DNA of 64,000 nt from Dermabacter hominis NBRC 106157. GTDB lineage: Bacteria; Actinomycetota; Actinomycetes; Actinomycetales; Dermabacteraceae. Position 1 is the stretch's first letter; every line of letters begins with the position of its first letter. The notes under the pieces are model-generated. The model saw only the letters and a program-made list of their open reading frames with translations. It was not told where the DNA came from and searched no databases. Positions 17,722 through 27,104 of this stretch are shown here, in pieces. Position numbers and translations under genes: made by a program. The DNA lies in NCBI RefSeq assembly GCF_001570785.1, contig NZ_BCSI01000007.1, positions 28,508-92,507 of the forward strand, written 5' to 3'.

Positions 17722-20162
17722 GCGACAAGAGCCCAAAGGGGACGAGCCGTACCCGCTCGAGCGGAAAGCGTGCAGCGCGCCCTGCGACCACTCCCGCGGC
17801 AGCGAGCATTGGTCGCAGCCGCACGAAACCGCGCCCCGAAAGCGCCGCGCCCGCGAAAGGCCGGCACGCTGTAGCGGCAGCAGGCACGGCTGCGTCTAAG
17901 CCCAAGCCCAAACCCAAGCCCACGAACTTTCTCAACTACCCGCGCGCCGGAAAAGAAGGGTTTTCGCGGTGGCTTCCCTCGTGGCGCCTCCTTTCCGCGG
18001 CCGTCCTCGTTCTCTTCTGTGCTGGCGTGGGCTTCGGTGCGTGGCTTTATGCGACTACCGAAGTACCCGAGCCGACCGATATCGCCGTTGCTCAAACGAC
18101 CCGCGTGTACTACTCGGACGGAAAGACTCTCCTCGGCGAGTTCAGCGACCTCAATCGCACGATCCTGCCCGCCGACGAGATCCCGGACAACGTCAAGGAG
18201 GCTGTCGTCGCCTCCGAGGACTCCACGTTCTACGAGAACCGCGGCATTTCGCCGAAGGGTATCGTGCGCGCTCTCGTGAACAACCTTTCTGGCGGCTCCC
18301 GCCAGGGGGCTTCGACGATCACCCAGCAGTACGTCGAGAACTACTACACGGGCAAGGTCACGTCGTATACCGGCAAGGTGCGCGAAATGATCATGGCCGT
18401 CAAAATCGATGAGGAGCTCGACAAGAACGAGATCCTTTCGCGCTACCTCAATACGATCTACTTTGGTCGTTCCGCCTACGGAATCGAAGAGGCGGCGCAG
18501 GCCTACTTCGGCAAGAGTGCGAGCGAGCTCGATGACGCCGAGGCCGCACTTCTCGTCGCCGTCATTCCCGCACCGAGCGCCTACGACCCGGCGAAGAATC
18601 CCGATAAAGCGAAGGCGCTCTGGCAGCGCGTCATCGACCGAGAGGTCAACGAGACGGGAAGCCTCACGAAGGAGGAAGCCGACAAGCTCAGCTTCCCCGA
18701 GACGATCGAATACAAGCCCCAAAACTCGTTGCGCGGCACAAACGGCTACCTCATGATGGCGGTGCGCAAGGAACTCGAGGCGCGAGGCTTTGACGAGGAC
18801 GACATCGACACGGGCGGCTACACGATCGTTTCGACGATCGACAAGCACACGCAAGAATCGACCGTCGAAGCGATCGCGAATCTTCCCGAGGACCGCCCCG
18901 AGAATAATCGCGTGGGAACCGTGAGCATCGACCCGTCAACCGGTGCGATCCGGGCGCTCTACGGCGGCGAGGACTACCTCAAGCAGCAGCGGAACGACGC
19001 TACCCAGTCGCGCATGCAGGCCGGTTCAACGTTCAAGGCGTTCACGCTTGTTGCGGCGCTCGAGGAGGGCTATAGCCTCCACTCCAACTGGGACGCCTCT
19101 TCGCCTAGGACCTTCAAGGGGTGGACCGTCAAGAACTTCGGCAATGTCTCGCGTGGCAGCGTCGATCTCCTGACCGCGACGCGGCACTCCTACAACACGC
19201 CCTATGCGGCACTCAACGTTGACATGGGCGCCGAGAAGACGCGCGAAGCGGCCGTCAAGATGGGGCTTTCCGAGAAGACGCCCGGTCTCGACGACAGCCC
19301 GAGCAACGTCCTTGGCTCTTCATCGCTCACGGTTCTCGAGCTCGCGGGGTCGTATTCCGTGATCGCCTCGGGCGGGATCAAGCGCACGCCGCACATCGTC
19401 GAAAAAGTGACGAATGCTGACGGTTCGCACAAGTACGCCTACAAAGATGACGGCGAGCGAGTTCTCAAGGAGTCCACGGCGATCAACGCGACCGTAGCCC
19501 TCCAGGAACCCACGAGCTCCCGCGGCTCGGCACGAATCGTCAATGAAAAAATGGATGGCCGCCCGGTCGCGGGTAAGACGGGTACTTCAAGCTCGTTCCG
19601 CTCGGCGCTCTTCGTGGGCTACACCCCGCAGCTAGTGACCGCGGTGGGCATGTTCCAACCAAGTGCCGACGGCCGCACTGAAGAGCCACTCACCCCGTTC
19701 GGCCCGTGGGATGACATGACCGGCGGCGGCGCACCCGCGAGCATCTTCGGCGACATCATGACGAGCGCCCTCGACGGGCAGGACGAACTCGACTTCCCCG
19801 ACGAAGTCGATACCGATGGCAAGAAGAAGCGGAAGAGGCGAAAGCGGACGCAGGCGCCCGCGCCGCGCGAAACCAAGGAACCCGAGGTGACCGAGGCACC
19901 ATCGGAAGAGCCGAGTGAGGAGCCGCCCGCAACCGAGGAGCCGTCGCAGGAGGCGCCCGAGCCGTCTCCTTCTCCCTCCGAGGAGAAGCCGGCATCGCCA
20001 GCGCCGAAGCCGAAGCCTGAACCGAAGCCGAAGCCTGAACCGAAGCCGAAGCCTGAACCGAAGCCCGAACCGAGCGAAAAGCCCAAGACCCCGAAGGTGC
20101 AGCCGACGCGCGGCAACGACAAACCCGCCGAGCCGACCGAAGCGCCGAAAGAACCTCGGTAG
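17718..20162 (+). CDS. Class A penicillin-binding protein (glycosyltransferase/transpeptidase)
   Basis: An 814-residue bifunctional peptidoglycan synthase. After a basic disordered N-terminus and one membrane helix (about residues 93-115) comes a GT51 domain with SEDSTFYENRGI (catalytic Glu167) and GASTITQQYVENYY. The transpeptidase domain has S437-T-F-K, S491-Y-N and K620-T-G-T-S, all three motifs intact. The tail is a Glu/Pro then Lys/Pro/Glu repeat whose DNA repeats as an 18-bp unit near 20010-20070. The GTG start at 17718 overlaps the pcnB stop. Confidence 0.94.
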   Translation: MSDKSPKGTSRTRSSGKRAARPATTPAAASIGRSRTKPRPESAAPAKGRHAVAAAGTAASKPKPKPKPTNFLNYPRAGKEGFSRWLPSWRLLSAAVLVLFCAGVGFGAWLYATTEVPEPTDIAVAQTTRVYYSDGKTLLGEFSDLNRTILPADEIPDNVKEAVVASEDSTFYENRGISPKGIVRALVNNLSGGSRQGASTITQQYVENYYTGKVTSYTGKVREMIMAVKIDEELDKNEILSRYLNTIYFGRSAYGIEEAAQAYFGKSASELDDAEAALLVAVIPAPSAYDPAKNPDKAKALWQRVIDREVNETGSLTKEEADKLSFPETIEYKPQNSLRGTNGYLMMAVRKELEARGFDEDDIDTGGYTIVSTIDKHTQESTVEAIANLPEDRPENNRVGTVSIDPSTGAIRALYGGEDYLKQQRNDATQSRMQAGSTFKAFTLVAALEEGYSLHSNWDASSPRTFKGWTVKNFGNVSRGSVDLLTATRHSYNTPYAALNVDMGAEKTREAAVKMGLSEKTPGLDDSPSNVLGSSSLTVLELAGSYSVIASGGIKRTPHIVEKVTNADGSHKYAYKDDGERVLKESTAINATVALQEPTSSRGSARIVNEKMDGRPVAGKTGTSSSFRSALFVGYTPQLVTAVGMFQPSADGRTEEPLTPFGPWDDMTGGGAPASIFGDIMTSALDGQDELDFPDEVDTDGKKKRKRRKRTQAPAPRETKEPEVTEAPSEEPSEEPPATEEPSQEAPEPSPSPSEEKPASPAPKPKPEPKPKPEPKPKPEPKPEPSEKPKTPKVQPTRGNDKPAEPTEAPKEPR

Positions 20163-20174
20163 CGGTGAGGTCCA

Positions 20175-20189
20175 GGCCACCGTCGGACC
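20175..20189 (+). repeat. Dispersed motif, variant GGCCACCGTCGGACC
   Basis: One mismatch to the GGCAACCGTCGGA motif that recurs in this window. This copy is intergenic, just after the PBP stop and upstream of rpsF. Confidence 0.4.
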
Positions 20190-20315
20190 CCCTTCCCCGA
20201 ACCCGGGCGAGCCGCTAGACTTGGGAAGTCTGTGGAAAACCGCAGGCGCATGCATGACCCTCCTGCCACGGAAGGACCGTGGCCGCGATAGACCACAGGA
20301 GGTGGGGATTTACAC

Positions 20316-20606
20316 ATGCGTAAGTACGAAATGGTTGTGATCCTGGACCCGTCGATCGACGAGCGTACCGTGGACACCACTTTTGAGAAGCTCATCAAGG
20401 TTGTTCCTGCTGAGGGCGGCACCGTCGACAACACCGACGTGTGGGGCAAGCGCAAGTTCGCCTACGAGATCGACAAGAAGCAGGAAGGCATCTACGTCGT
20501 CCTGAGCTTCACCTCGAAGCCCGAGACCGCCAAGGAGCTCGATCGCCAGCTCGGCCTCAACGAGTCCGTTCTGCGCACGAAGCTCATGCGCGTCGACGAG
20601 AAGTAA
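20316..20606 (+). CDS. rpsF: 30S ribosomal protein S6
   Basis: A 96-residue protein opening [16 protein letters not shown] and with [20 protein letters not shown], the standard bacterial S6 sequence. It forms a heterodimer with S18 in the platform of the 30S subunit. A strong AGGAGG ribosome binding site is at 20298-20303. It heads the rpsF-ssb-rpsR-rplI operon, whose end is marked by the terminator at 22083. Confidence 0.98.
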   Translation: MRKYEMVVILDPSIDERTVDTTFEKLIKVVPAEGGTVDNTDVWGKRKFAYEIDKKQEGIYVVLSFTSKPETAKELDRQLGLNESVLRTKLMRVDEK

Positions 20607-20652
20607 AAACCTCGTTTACAAGCCACACCGCACCATCAGCTGAAGGAGAGTC

Positions 20653-21222
20653 ATGGCGAACGATACCGTCATCACCGTCGTCGGAAACCTGACCGCCGAT
20701 CCCGAGCTGCGCTTTACGAACTCGGGGATTCCCGTCGCGTCGTTCACCGTCGCGTCGGCCCCCCGCACGTTCGACCGCCAGTCGGGCGAATGGAAGGACG
20801 GCGAAGCTCTCTTCCTGCGCTGCTCCATCTGGCGCGATGCAGCCGAGAATGTCGCCGAGTCCCTCACGAAGGGCACCCGCGTGATCGTTCAGGGCCGCCT
20901 CCAGCAGCGCTCCTACACCGACCGCGAAGGCAATAACCGCACCTCGATCGAACTCCAGGTCGACGAGATCGGTCCTTCGCTTCGCTACGCGACCGCGAAG
21001 CCGACCCGCACTCAGCGCGGCGGCGGCGGAAACTTCGGTGGCGGTTTCAACGGTGGTAACAGCGGTGGCGGCAACTACGGTGGCGGCCAAGGCGGCTATT
21101 CCAACCAGGGAGGCTACGGCGGTAACCGCGGTGGCGCCCAGGGTGGACCGCAGGGCGGCCAGAACCCCGCCGATGTTGACCCCTGGAGCAACGGCGGCGC
21201 CGAAGAGCCACCGCCCTTCTAA
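20653..21222 (+). CDS. ssb: Single-stranded DNA-binding protein
   Basis: A 189-residue SSB with an OB fold in residues 1-115 ([20 protein letters not shown] and [15 protein letters not shown]), a Gly/Asn/Gln-rich linker, and the acidic tip ending EEPPPF that recruits repair and replication proteins. AAGGAGAG precedes the ATG. It sits between rpsF and rpsR, as in most bacteria. Confidence 0.97.
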   Translation: MANDTVITVVGNLTADPELRFTNSGIPVASFTVASAPRTFDRQSGEWKDGEALFLRCSIWRDAAENVAESLTKGTRVIVQGRLQQRSYTDREGNNRTSIELQVDEIGPSLRYATAKPTRTQRGGGGNFGGGFNGGNSGGGNYGGGQGGYSNQGGYGGNRGGAQGGPQGGQNPADVDPWSNGGAEEPPPF

Positions 21223-21313
21223 ATCGCGCCGCGCCACTCGGCACACATCCTCAATTTATCCATTCCATCCCGGGTAGAAAGCCCGGGCTCCCCTCACTCA
21301 AAGGAGCACCACG

Positions 21314-21550
21314 ATGGCGAAGCCAGAGCTTCGTAAGCCCAAGAAGAAGCAGAACCCGCTCAAGAGCGCCGGTATCGAGAACATCGACTACAAGGACCCC
21401 GCGGTTCTGCGTAAGTTCATTTCGGATCGCGGAAAGATCCGTGCACGCCGCGTGACCGGCGTCAGTGTCCAGGAGCAGCGCAAGATCGCGAAGGCCGTCA
21501 AGAACGCCCGCGAGATCGCCCTCCTTCCCTACTCGACCTCCGGTCGCTGA
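21314..21550 (+). CDS. rpsR: 30S ribosomal protein S18
   Basis: A 78-residue basic protein with the S18 core: [20 protein letters not shown] and [14 protein letters not shown]. It partners S6 in the small subunit. AAAGGAGC is upstream of the ATG. No zinc-type CXXC pair is seen near the N-terminus, so this is the zinc-independent form. Confidence 0.98.
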   Translation: MAKPELRKPKKKQNPLKSAGIENIDYKDPAVLRKFISDRGKIRARRVTGVSVQEQRKIAKAVKNAREIALLPYSTSGR

Positions 21551-21571
21551 GCCAAGGAAGGATAGAGAAAA

Positions 21572-22042
21572 ATGGCTACTACCAAGCTCATCCTCACCAA
21601 CGAGGTTTCCAAGCTCGGCGGCCCCGGCGATGTCGTCGAGGTCAAGGCCGGCTACGCGCGCAACTACCTCCTGCCGCGCGGCCTTGCCACGCCGTGGACC
21701 AAGGGCGCTGAGCGCCAGCTCGAGCAGATGGCTGCCGCAAACTCGAAGCGCGCCGTGGCGTCGCTCGAGGACGCGCAGGCACTGCGTGACCTTCTCCAGA
21801 CCAAGCCGGTCGTCGTGGCCGAGCGTGCGGGCCAGAACGGCCGCCTCTTTGGCGCCGTGACCGCCGCCGAGGTTGCCGAGGCTGTCAAGGCTGGCTTCGA
21901 TCGCGAGATCGATCGCCGCAAGGTCGAGTTCACCGCGCCGATCAAGTCGCTCGGCGAGTACACCGTGACGGTGCGCCTGCACGAAGAGGTTTACGCGAAC
22001 CTCGTTGTCCAGGTCGTTGCCGCGAAGGGTGCGCGCGCCTGA
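21572..22042 (+). CDS. rplI: 50S ribosomal protein L9
   Basis: A 156-residue protein. The N-terminal RNA-binding domain has KLILTNEVSKLGGPGDVVEV and GYARNYLLPRGLATPWT. A long connecting helix and a C-terminal domain (LFGAVTAAEVAEAV) follow, the classic L9 dumbbell. It is the last gene of the rpsF operon. Confidence 0.98.
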   Translation: MATTKLILTNEVSKLGGPGDVVEVKAGYARNYLLPRGLATPWTKGAERQLEQMAAANSKRAVASLEDAQALRDLLQTKPVVVAERAGQNGRLFGAVTAAEVAEAVKAGFDREIDRRKVEFTAPIKSLGEYTVTVRLHEEVYANLVVQVVAAKGARA

Positions 22043-22082
22043 ACGGCATAGCGTAAACGCTCGAACGAGAGCGAACGAGGAA

Positions 22083-22109
22083 GCGGCGGGTCCACACCCG
22101 CCGCTTTTT
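22083..22109 (+). terminator. Rho-independent terminator of the rpsF-rplI operon
   Basis: A perfect 9-bp stem, GCGGCGGGT (22083-22091) and ACCCGCCGC (22096-22104), closes a 4-base loop and is followed by five T residues. It lies 40 bases after rplI. Confidence 0.9.
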
Positions 22110-22165
22110 CGTGTCACCTGGTGGCCATACGCGCACGTTGCCAAAAAATTGAATACATTTATGTA

Positions 22166-23620
22166 ATGACCTCCCCATCGTCACCCCCGTCTACAGCCGG
22201 CGATCCCCACGAACACGGCCACCTTTCCCGATCACTCACGCATCGACAGATGGCCATGATCGCGATGGGCTCCGCGCTCGGCACCGGCTTGTTCCTCGGT
22301 TCCGGAGATGCGATCGCCGTGGCCGGTCCCGCCGTGATCATCAGCTTTGCGATCGGCTCCGCCATCGCCATGACCATCGCCCTCGCGATGGGCGAGATGG
22401 CTTCGCGCCACCCCGTCCAGGGCGGATTTGGCACACTCGCCGCGCGCTACCTCTCGCCTTTTTGGGGCTATCTCGTGCGGTGGCTCTACTGGATCGTGAC
22501 GGTCGGGGTGACCGCCGCAGAACTGTATGCGTGCAGCCTGTATCTCCAGTTCTGGGCTCCGGATCTTCCGCAGTGGGCGGGGGTCGCGATCCTCGGCGCG
22601 ATTGTCGTTGCGATCAACGTGGTGAGCGTCAAGAGCTTCGGCACGATCGAGTTTTGGCTTTCGAGCATCAAAGTCATCGCGGTCGTCGTCTTCATTCTCG
22701 TGGGACTGTGTCTCGTGTTCTTCGGTCTCCCGGGAACACCTGCTGCCGGGGTCTCGAACTGGACGAACGACGGTGGCTTCATGCCCTTTGGCTTCAAGGG
22801 CGTGTGGGTATCGATGGCGCTCGTGATGTTTTCTTTTGGCGGCATCGAGATGCTGTCCATCTCGGCAGCAGAGGCGAAGGATCCCGCGCGGTCGATCCGC
22901 ACGGCCGCGCAGTCGACCGTGGTTCGATTGAGCTTCTTCTACGTTGCAGCGATAGGGATTATCGTCGCGCTCGTGCCGTGGAAAGAGGCCTCGGGTGCCG
23001 CTGGTGACGTGCGCTTGTCACCGTTCGTTATGGTGTTCCACGAGCTCGGGATTCCCGCTGCGGCGGGCCTCACGAATCTCATCGTGGTGATCACCGCGCT
23101 GTCCGCCGCGAACGCGAACGTGTATGCGGGCTCGCGCTTTCTTCACTCACTCGCCGCGGATTCGCTCGCCCCGCGAGTACTCGAGCGCACGACCACGCGC
23201 GGCATTCCGCTGCCCGGCATCATCGTGCACGCGTGCGGGATCCTCGTCGTCGTGGTGCTTGCGATGACGGGCATCGGCGGCCTGTTCCCCCTCATCATGT
23301 CGACCGTGATCTTCTCGGCGGTCATCGTGTGGGTTCTGATCCTCGTCACCTACATCGTCTACCACCGCACGCGCGACGGGCGCGAACTGTTCCGCATGCC
23401 CGGTGGCGTGGTGACGGCGATTGCGGGCATCGCTGGGCTGCTTTTTGTGTTCTCCACGGTGATCGCCGTTGAGCGCATGCAGCTCGCGGCCATGGTGGGC
23501 ATCCCGTTCGTGCTGCTCGTGACCCTCGCGTACGTGCTCGTGTTCCGCCACCGCATCAGCGTTGAGGCAATCGACGCGAGCTTTGCGGAGGCTGAAAAGG
23601 CGCGCGCCGAATTCTCGTAA
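22166..23620 (+). CDS. APC-superfamily amino-acid permease
   Basis: A 484-residue integral membrane protein with about twelve hydrophobic segments. The first is preceded by LTHRQMAMIAMGSALGTGLF, the hallmark of the amino-acid transporter (AAT) branch of the APC superfamily, and EMASRHPVQGGFGTLAARYL follows. It most likely imports an amino acid by proton symport; the substrate cannot be read. The ATG at 22166 (MTSPSSPPST) is preferred to an upstream in-frame Met. No good ribosome binding site precedes it, so it could be leaderless. The acyltransferase gene follows 10 bases later. Confidence 0.85.
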   Translation: MTSPSSPPSTAGDPHEHGHLSRSLTHRQMAMIAMGSALGTGLFLGSGDAIAVAGPAVIISFAIGSAIAMTIALAMGEMASRHPVQGGFGTLAARYLSPFWGYLVRWLYWIVTVGVTAAELYACSLYLQFWAPDLPQWAGVAILGAIVVAINVVSVKSFGTIEFWLSSIKVIAVVVFILVGLCLVFFGLPGTPAAGVSNWTNDGGFMPFGFKGVWVSMALVMFSFGGIEMLSISAAEAKDPARSIRTAAQSTVVRLSFFYVAAIGIIVALVPWKEASGAAGDVRLSPFVMVFHELGIPAAAGLTNLIVVITALSAANANVYAGSRFLHSLAADSLAPRVLERTTTRGIPLPGIIVHACGILVVVVLAMTGIGGLFPLIMSTVIFSAVIVWVLILVTYIVYHRTRDGRELFRMPGGVVTAIAGIAGLLFVFSTVIAVERMQLAAMVGIPFVLLVTLAYVLVFRHRISVEAIDASFAEAEKARAEFS

Positions 23621-23630
23621 CCTTGATCCC

Positions 23631-24680
23631 ATGCCTTCGACACCTCAGCGGCGCTACGTGCCAATGCTCGATGTTGTGCGTATTTCGGCGATCGTCGCTG
23701 TCGTAGGTATCCACTGTCTCGCGCCCGCCGCCACTGTCGAAAACGCCCCCTGGGCTCTCGTTGTGTTCCGCTCGATGCTGAACGTCGCAGTGCCCGTGTT
23801 CATCATGATCTCCGGCGCCCTGAACCTCGCCCCGGTGGCGATGCGCAAAGGGGCATGGCCGTTTCTGCGTTCGCGTTTCGCGCGGCTCATTCCCGCGACC
23901 ATCGTGTGGACGCTCGTGTATGGCGTTGTGATCAATGGCGCGGTTCTGGGTCGTGACCTGACCGCGGAGCGGCTAGGCAAGGAAGCGCTCATGGGGGATC
24001 AGTCCCCACAGCTGTACTTTCTATGGCTAATCATGGGCCTTTCCATCATTACCCCCGTGCTCGGCTCGTTCGTTGCGCATTCGAAAGCGCGTGCGTGGGC
24101 AGCCACCGGTGTGAGCCTCGCGTGGGGTTTGTCGGTGTATCTCGCTCCGAACGCGTTTGAGGCGGTCGGGCAACCCACGGGCGTGATTTCCGGGGCGGTG
24201 CTCACCTACTGGATTTTCTACGTAGGGCACTACCTCGCCGGTCACGTCGCGTTCGCCCACCCGGTCCGACGGCGCCTTGCCCCCGCCGTGCTCGCCCTCG
24301 GTTTCGCGCTGCTCGCGGTTCTCGGCGTGTGTGGCGGTCTCGGTATTGAGAACGAGGGATGGGGCAAGCTCGTCAGCGGCAACTACCGATCACCCTTGAG
24401 TGTCGGTGCATCGTTTGCGCTCGTGGCGGGCCTTCTTGCCGTGAGCCGCGAGTGGGAGGTTTCCGATCGTGTGCAGGGTGTGTTGCGGCGCCTCGGCGAT
24501 GCGTCGTTCGGCGTGTTTCTGTGCCATTTCGTTGTGCTCATCGGTGTGCGCCTCCTCGTGCCCGGGCTCGATTCGAGTGGAACGCTCTCGTGCGTGGGCG
24601 CATGGGTGCTCGTGCTCGGGCTTTCGTGGGCGGTGTCGCTTGTCGCGGCGCGAATCCCTTGTGTGCGAGCGGTGTTTTAG
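23631..24680 (+). CDS. Acyltransferase family 3 membrane protein
   Basis: A 349-residue polytopic protein of the Acyl_transf_3 (OafA/WecH-like) family, which O-acylates extracytoplasmic glycans or lipids. The opening RRYVPMLDVVRISAIVAVVGIH carries the conserved Arg, Asp and catalytic His of the first helix. LRSRFARLIPATIVWTLVYG is the family's second motif. About ten membrane segments are visible. The ATG at 23631 is 10 bases after the permease stop, so the pair may be co-transcribed. The acceptor molecule is unknown. Confidence 0.83.
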   Translation: MPSTPQRRYVPMLDVVRISAIVAVVGIHCLAPAATVENAPWALVVFRSMLNVAVPVFIMISGALNLAPVAMRKGAWPFLRSRFARLIPATIVWTLVYGVVINGAVLGRDLTAERLGKEALMGDQSPQLYFLWLIMGLSIITPVLGSFVAHSKARAWAATGVSLAWGLSVYLAPNAFEAVGQPTGVISGAVLTYWIFYVGHYLAGHVAFAHPVRRRLAPAVLALGFALLAVLGVCGGLGIENEGWGKLVSGNYRSPLSVGASFALVAGLLAVSREWEVSDRVQGVLRRLGDASFGVFLCHFVVLIGVRLLVPGLDSSGTLSCVGAWVLVLGLSWAVSLVAARIPCVRAVF

Positions 24681-24703
24681 CGCCGCGGCCTCGTAAGACG
24701 CCT

Positions 24704-24718
24704 GGTAACCGTCGGACC
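24704..24718 (+). repeat. Dispersed motif, variant GGTAACCGTCGGACC
   Basis: Intergenic copy with one mismatch to GGCAACCGTCGGA, between the acyltransferase and the lipoprotein gene. Confidence 0.4.
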
Positions 24719-24850
24719 CCGCCTGCCGCTCGAGCGTGCGGCCTTTCCTTCACAACCTCCACACTTTGCAAAGTCTTTACTTTTTGCGTGGGGCGCGGGA
24801 AGATATGTCAGCACGCACTTCCCTTGTGCTGATGTCTAAAGGAGATATCC

Positions 24851-25711
24851 ATGTCGATGAGGTCCACGTTCCGCGGCGCATCCGCCGCGTTCGCCGCCGC
24901 GCTTGTGCTCGCTTCGTGCGGGGCTACGGGCGGTGAGGTATCCACGCCAACCGAGACCCCCACCCACGCACCCGAAACGGCGAAGCCGAGCCCCACCCAG
25001 ATTCCCTCGGCCAAAGAAACCGATAAGCCGAGTGCGGAGCCGAGCGCGAGCGAGTCACCGAGCAGCGAGCCGAGTGAGAAGCCTTCGGCCGAATCCGGGG
25101 GAGAGGTCACTTCGGCCCCTGCTATGGTTGCCCACATCACGAACGATGATGACCCCGAGATCGGTGATTTTCCCGTCTCGAAGGATGAGATCGCCAAGGC
25201 GATCACGGACGTCGTTCCCGATGACGCTTCGGCAAGCGTCGAATGCGATTCAGACGTGGACATCACGGCTGGTAAACCGAAGACGCACTGCACCGTAAAG
25301 GGCGAAAACAAGACGACCGAGGCCTACGTGTACGGAACGTTTTCGAGCGTGCAAGGCACCGGCCTCCTGGTCGGTTTCGAGAAGGACTTCGACCCCTCGC
25401 TTACCGCGAAGTTCACCGAAACCGGAACCGAAGTGTATGCCTACGGCGCGGGCGGCATGTGGGCGGCTGACGCACCGGCTGATGGCGCAAATGTTTCGAA
25501 AAAAGCGCTCAAGGCGATGGAGGCCTTCGAGATCCCGGTTTCGAAGTTCGAATGCACGGGTGAAATGTTCATTCCGGAAGGTCGCAATTCGCAGGTGTGC
25601 CCTTTCGAAGCTGAATGGGGCAAGGGCGAGGCGACCGTGATTGCGGCAACGATCCTCAACGCGCAGGAATCGGGTGTGCTCGTTGTTCTCCCGACCCCCG
25701 CGGACGGCTGA
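24851..25711 (+). CDS. Secreted lipoprotein of unknown function
   Basis: A 286-residue protein with a lipoprotein signal: basic MSMRSTFRG, a hydrophobic stretch, and lipobox LASC with the lipidated Cys near residue 24. A Pro/Ser/Glu/Thr-rich spacer (about 25-95) leads to a globular domain with a few cysteines, including VECDSDVDITAGKPKTHCTV, which recalls DUF4333-like lipoproteins, though I do not claim membership. AAAGGAG lies just before the ATG. Transcription is probably monocistronic. Confidence 0.8.
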   Translation: MSMRSTFRGASAAFAAALVLASCGATGGEVSTPTETPTHAPETAKPSPTQIPSAKETDKPSAEPSASESPSSEPSEKPSAESGGEVTSAPAMVAHITNDDDPEIGDFPVSKDEIAKAITDVVPDDASASVECDSDVDITAGKPKTHCTVKGENKTTEAYVYGTFSSVQGTGLLVGFEKDFDPSLTAKFTETGTEVYAYGAGGMWAADAPADGANVSKKALKAMEAFEIPVSKFECTGEMFIPEGRNSQVCPFEAEWGKGEATVIAATILNAQESGVLVVLPTPADG

Positions 25712-25832
25712 CGTACACACTCGTGGCGTTGCCCACCTGGCTCGTGCGTGGATTCGCGCGCGCGAGGCGGTGGGGCTATATTAGGGAGCGCTTCGATCTC
25801 GGTGTGCCGTGAAACCCGGTGTCGAAGTACCC

Positions 25833-25916
25833 GCGCAAGTGGCGGAATTGGTAGACGCGCACGGTTCAGGTCCGTGTGCCTTTGCGGGCGTGGGGGTTCA
25901 AGTCCCCCCTTGCGCA
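25833..25916 (+). tRNA. tRNA-Leu (anticodon CAG)
   Basis: Class II tRNA. Acceptor stem GCGCAAG (25833-25839) pairs with CTTGCGC (25909-25915), with discriminator A at 25916. The D arm is TGGCGGAATTGGTAGACGC. The anticodon loop TTCAGGT holds CAG at 25867-25869, reading CUG. A long variable arm precedes the T arm GGGGGTTCAAGTCCCCC. CCA is not encoded. A TATATT -10-like hexamer is at 25777-25782. Confidence 0.97.
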
Positions 25917-25926
25917 CCCCATGCGG

Positions 25927-25949
25927 GCCCCTCCTACGGGAGGGGCTTT
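25927..25949 (+). terminator. Terminator of tRNA-Leu
   Basis: Perfect 8-bp stem GCCCCTCC (25927-25934) and GGAGGGGC (25939-25946) with a TACG tetraloop, followed by TTT. It lies 10 bases after the tRNA. Confidence 0.82.
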
Positions 25950-25991
25950 CGCGTATCTGCACGCGTGTACTCGGGTGAGGGGTTGAGCAGC

Positions 25992-26459
25992 ATGAGTGAG
26001 GAGACGCCCTCGGGCTCGCACACAAACGCATGGCTCGGTGCCGTGGGGGAGGGTGCGGGGTTCATTCCGACGGCTGCCGATCGGGCCGCCGCTGCCGGCG
26101 TTTTTGACAACCTTCCCCTCGCGGGTGCGCAGCTCGAGCTTCCGGACGTGCACGATCCCGACTGGTGGATTAAATCGCGCATTTCCTCCGGCGAATTCGA
26201 TCGCGAGGCGCTGCTGCCCGCCGCTGTGGTGCTGCGCAAGGAGCACGATATGCTCGCGCATACTCTTCGCTCGCTCCCATCAGAAGACGCGGTGCGCGAA
26301 TACCTCGAGGATTACAACGCTCGGGCGCGCCGCGAAAATAGCGCGGCGGTCCGTGACGCTTCGCTGCGGCCCGCCTCAAGCGAGAAACCTCCGCTTCTCG
26401 TGCCTCTCGTCGATGTCGAGGGCTGGGTCTCTCGCTGGAGCCGCCTCCGCCAGCTGTGA
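25992..26459 (+). CDS. DUF1992 (DnaJ-homologue C28-like) protein
   Basis: A 155-residue cytoplasmic protein. Residues ~34-110 match the DUF1992 pattern: GVFDNLPLAGAQLELPDVHD, then DWWIKSRISSGEF, then LLPAAVVLRKEHDMLAHTL, then EYLEDYNARAR. The family is also called DnaJ homologue subfamily C member 28; no J domain is present and the bacterial function is unknown. The usual GAGKPL loop is altered to LAGAQL. The start at 25992 excludes an open frame that reads back through the tRNA. GAGGGG lies upstream. Confidence 0.75.
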   Translation: MSEETPSGSHTNAWLGAVGEGAGFIPTAADRAAAAGVFDNLPLAGAQLELPDVHDPDWWIKSRISSGEFDREALLPAAVVLRKEHDMLAHTLRSLPSEDAVREYLEDYNARARRENSAAVRDASLRPASSEKPPLLVPLVDVEGWVSRWSRLRQL

Positions 26460-26488
26460 GGGCGTGCCGCCCTGCTGTGCACGCCCTC
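26458..26488. terminator. Hairpin between convergent genes
   Basis: GAGGGCGTGC (26458-26467) pairs with GCACGCCCTC (26479-26488) across an 11-base loop, a perfect 10-bp stem spanning the two converging stop codons. No T run follows on either side, so it is a possible bidirectional terminator only. Confidence 0.45.
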
Positions 26489-27101
26489 AGGGCAGAGGGG
26501 GCGCGGCGGCGAAGGGATCCGAATCGCTATCGGTGTTGGCCGTGTATTCGGCCTTCGCGAGGGCCCGATCACGTGCCTCGGGACCGCACAGGGAGGCGAT
26601 GAGGGCTGCGGTCATGTCCATCCCAGCGGCCACGCCCGAGGACGTCCAGCGATCGCGATCCTCAACCCAGCGAGCCTCCCTCTGCCAGGCAACCGTCTGA
26701 CCGAAGGTGCGCGCCCACTCGAACGCGGCTTTATTGCTCGTTGCGCGGTAGCCTTCGAGCAGCCCAGCCGAAGCGAGGAGCGCCGAGCCCGTGCACACGG
26801 ACGCGAGGAGCCGGGCACGCGTGCCAACCTCGGTAAGCCACGCGAGAAACGGCGCATCGTCGACGAGCGTTCGCGTGCCGGGCCCTCCCGGGACGAGAAG
26901 GATGTCGATCGGCTCCTTGGAGAGCTCCCGGAACGAACGGCCACACTCCACGCGAAGGCCTTGCGCGCTCGAGACGAGACCCGCCTCGGGCCCCACAAAG
27001 TCGAGCGTGATGCCCTCGACGTGGCTCAAAAGCTCAACCGGCCCGCACACGTCAAGCAGCTCGAATGCGTCAAAGAGGACGACGCTTACTCGTCTCGTCA
27101 T
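26487..27101 (-). CDS. DJ-1/PfpI family protein
   Basis: A 204-residue class-I glutamine-amidotransferase-like protein. The nucleophile elbow is LLASVCTGSALLASAGLLEG, with the conserved Cys near residue 102 and the G-S-A-L that follows. DILLVPGGPGTR is the preceding loop, and YRATSNKAAFEWA follows. This pattern fits the isonitrile hydratase/transcription-regulator-like branch without the AraC HTH. GGAGAG precedes the ATG, which is 3 bases after the GH25 stop, so the two genes are co-transcribed. The activity cannot be read from sequence. Confidence 0.82.
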   Translation of the reverse strand: MTRRVSVVLFDAFELLDVCGPVELLSHVEGITLDFVGPEAGLVSSAQGLRVECGRSFRELSKEPIDILLVPGGPGTRTLVDDAPFLAWLTEVGTRARLLASVCTGSALLASAGLLEGYRATSNKAAFEWARTFGQTVAWQREARWVEDRDRWTSSGVAAGMDMTAALIASLCGPEARDRALAKAEYTANTDSDSDPFAAAPPLP

Positions 27102-27104
27102 CGA

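Noticed and set aside
25809..25991. Upstream extension of the DUF1992 gene
   Set aside because: It would translate through tRNA-Leu and its terminator; ATG 25992 is sufficient.
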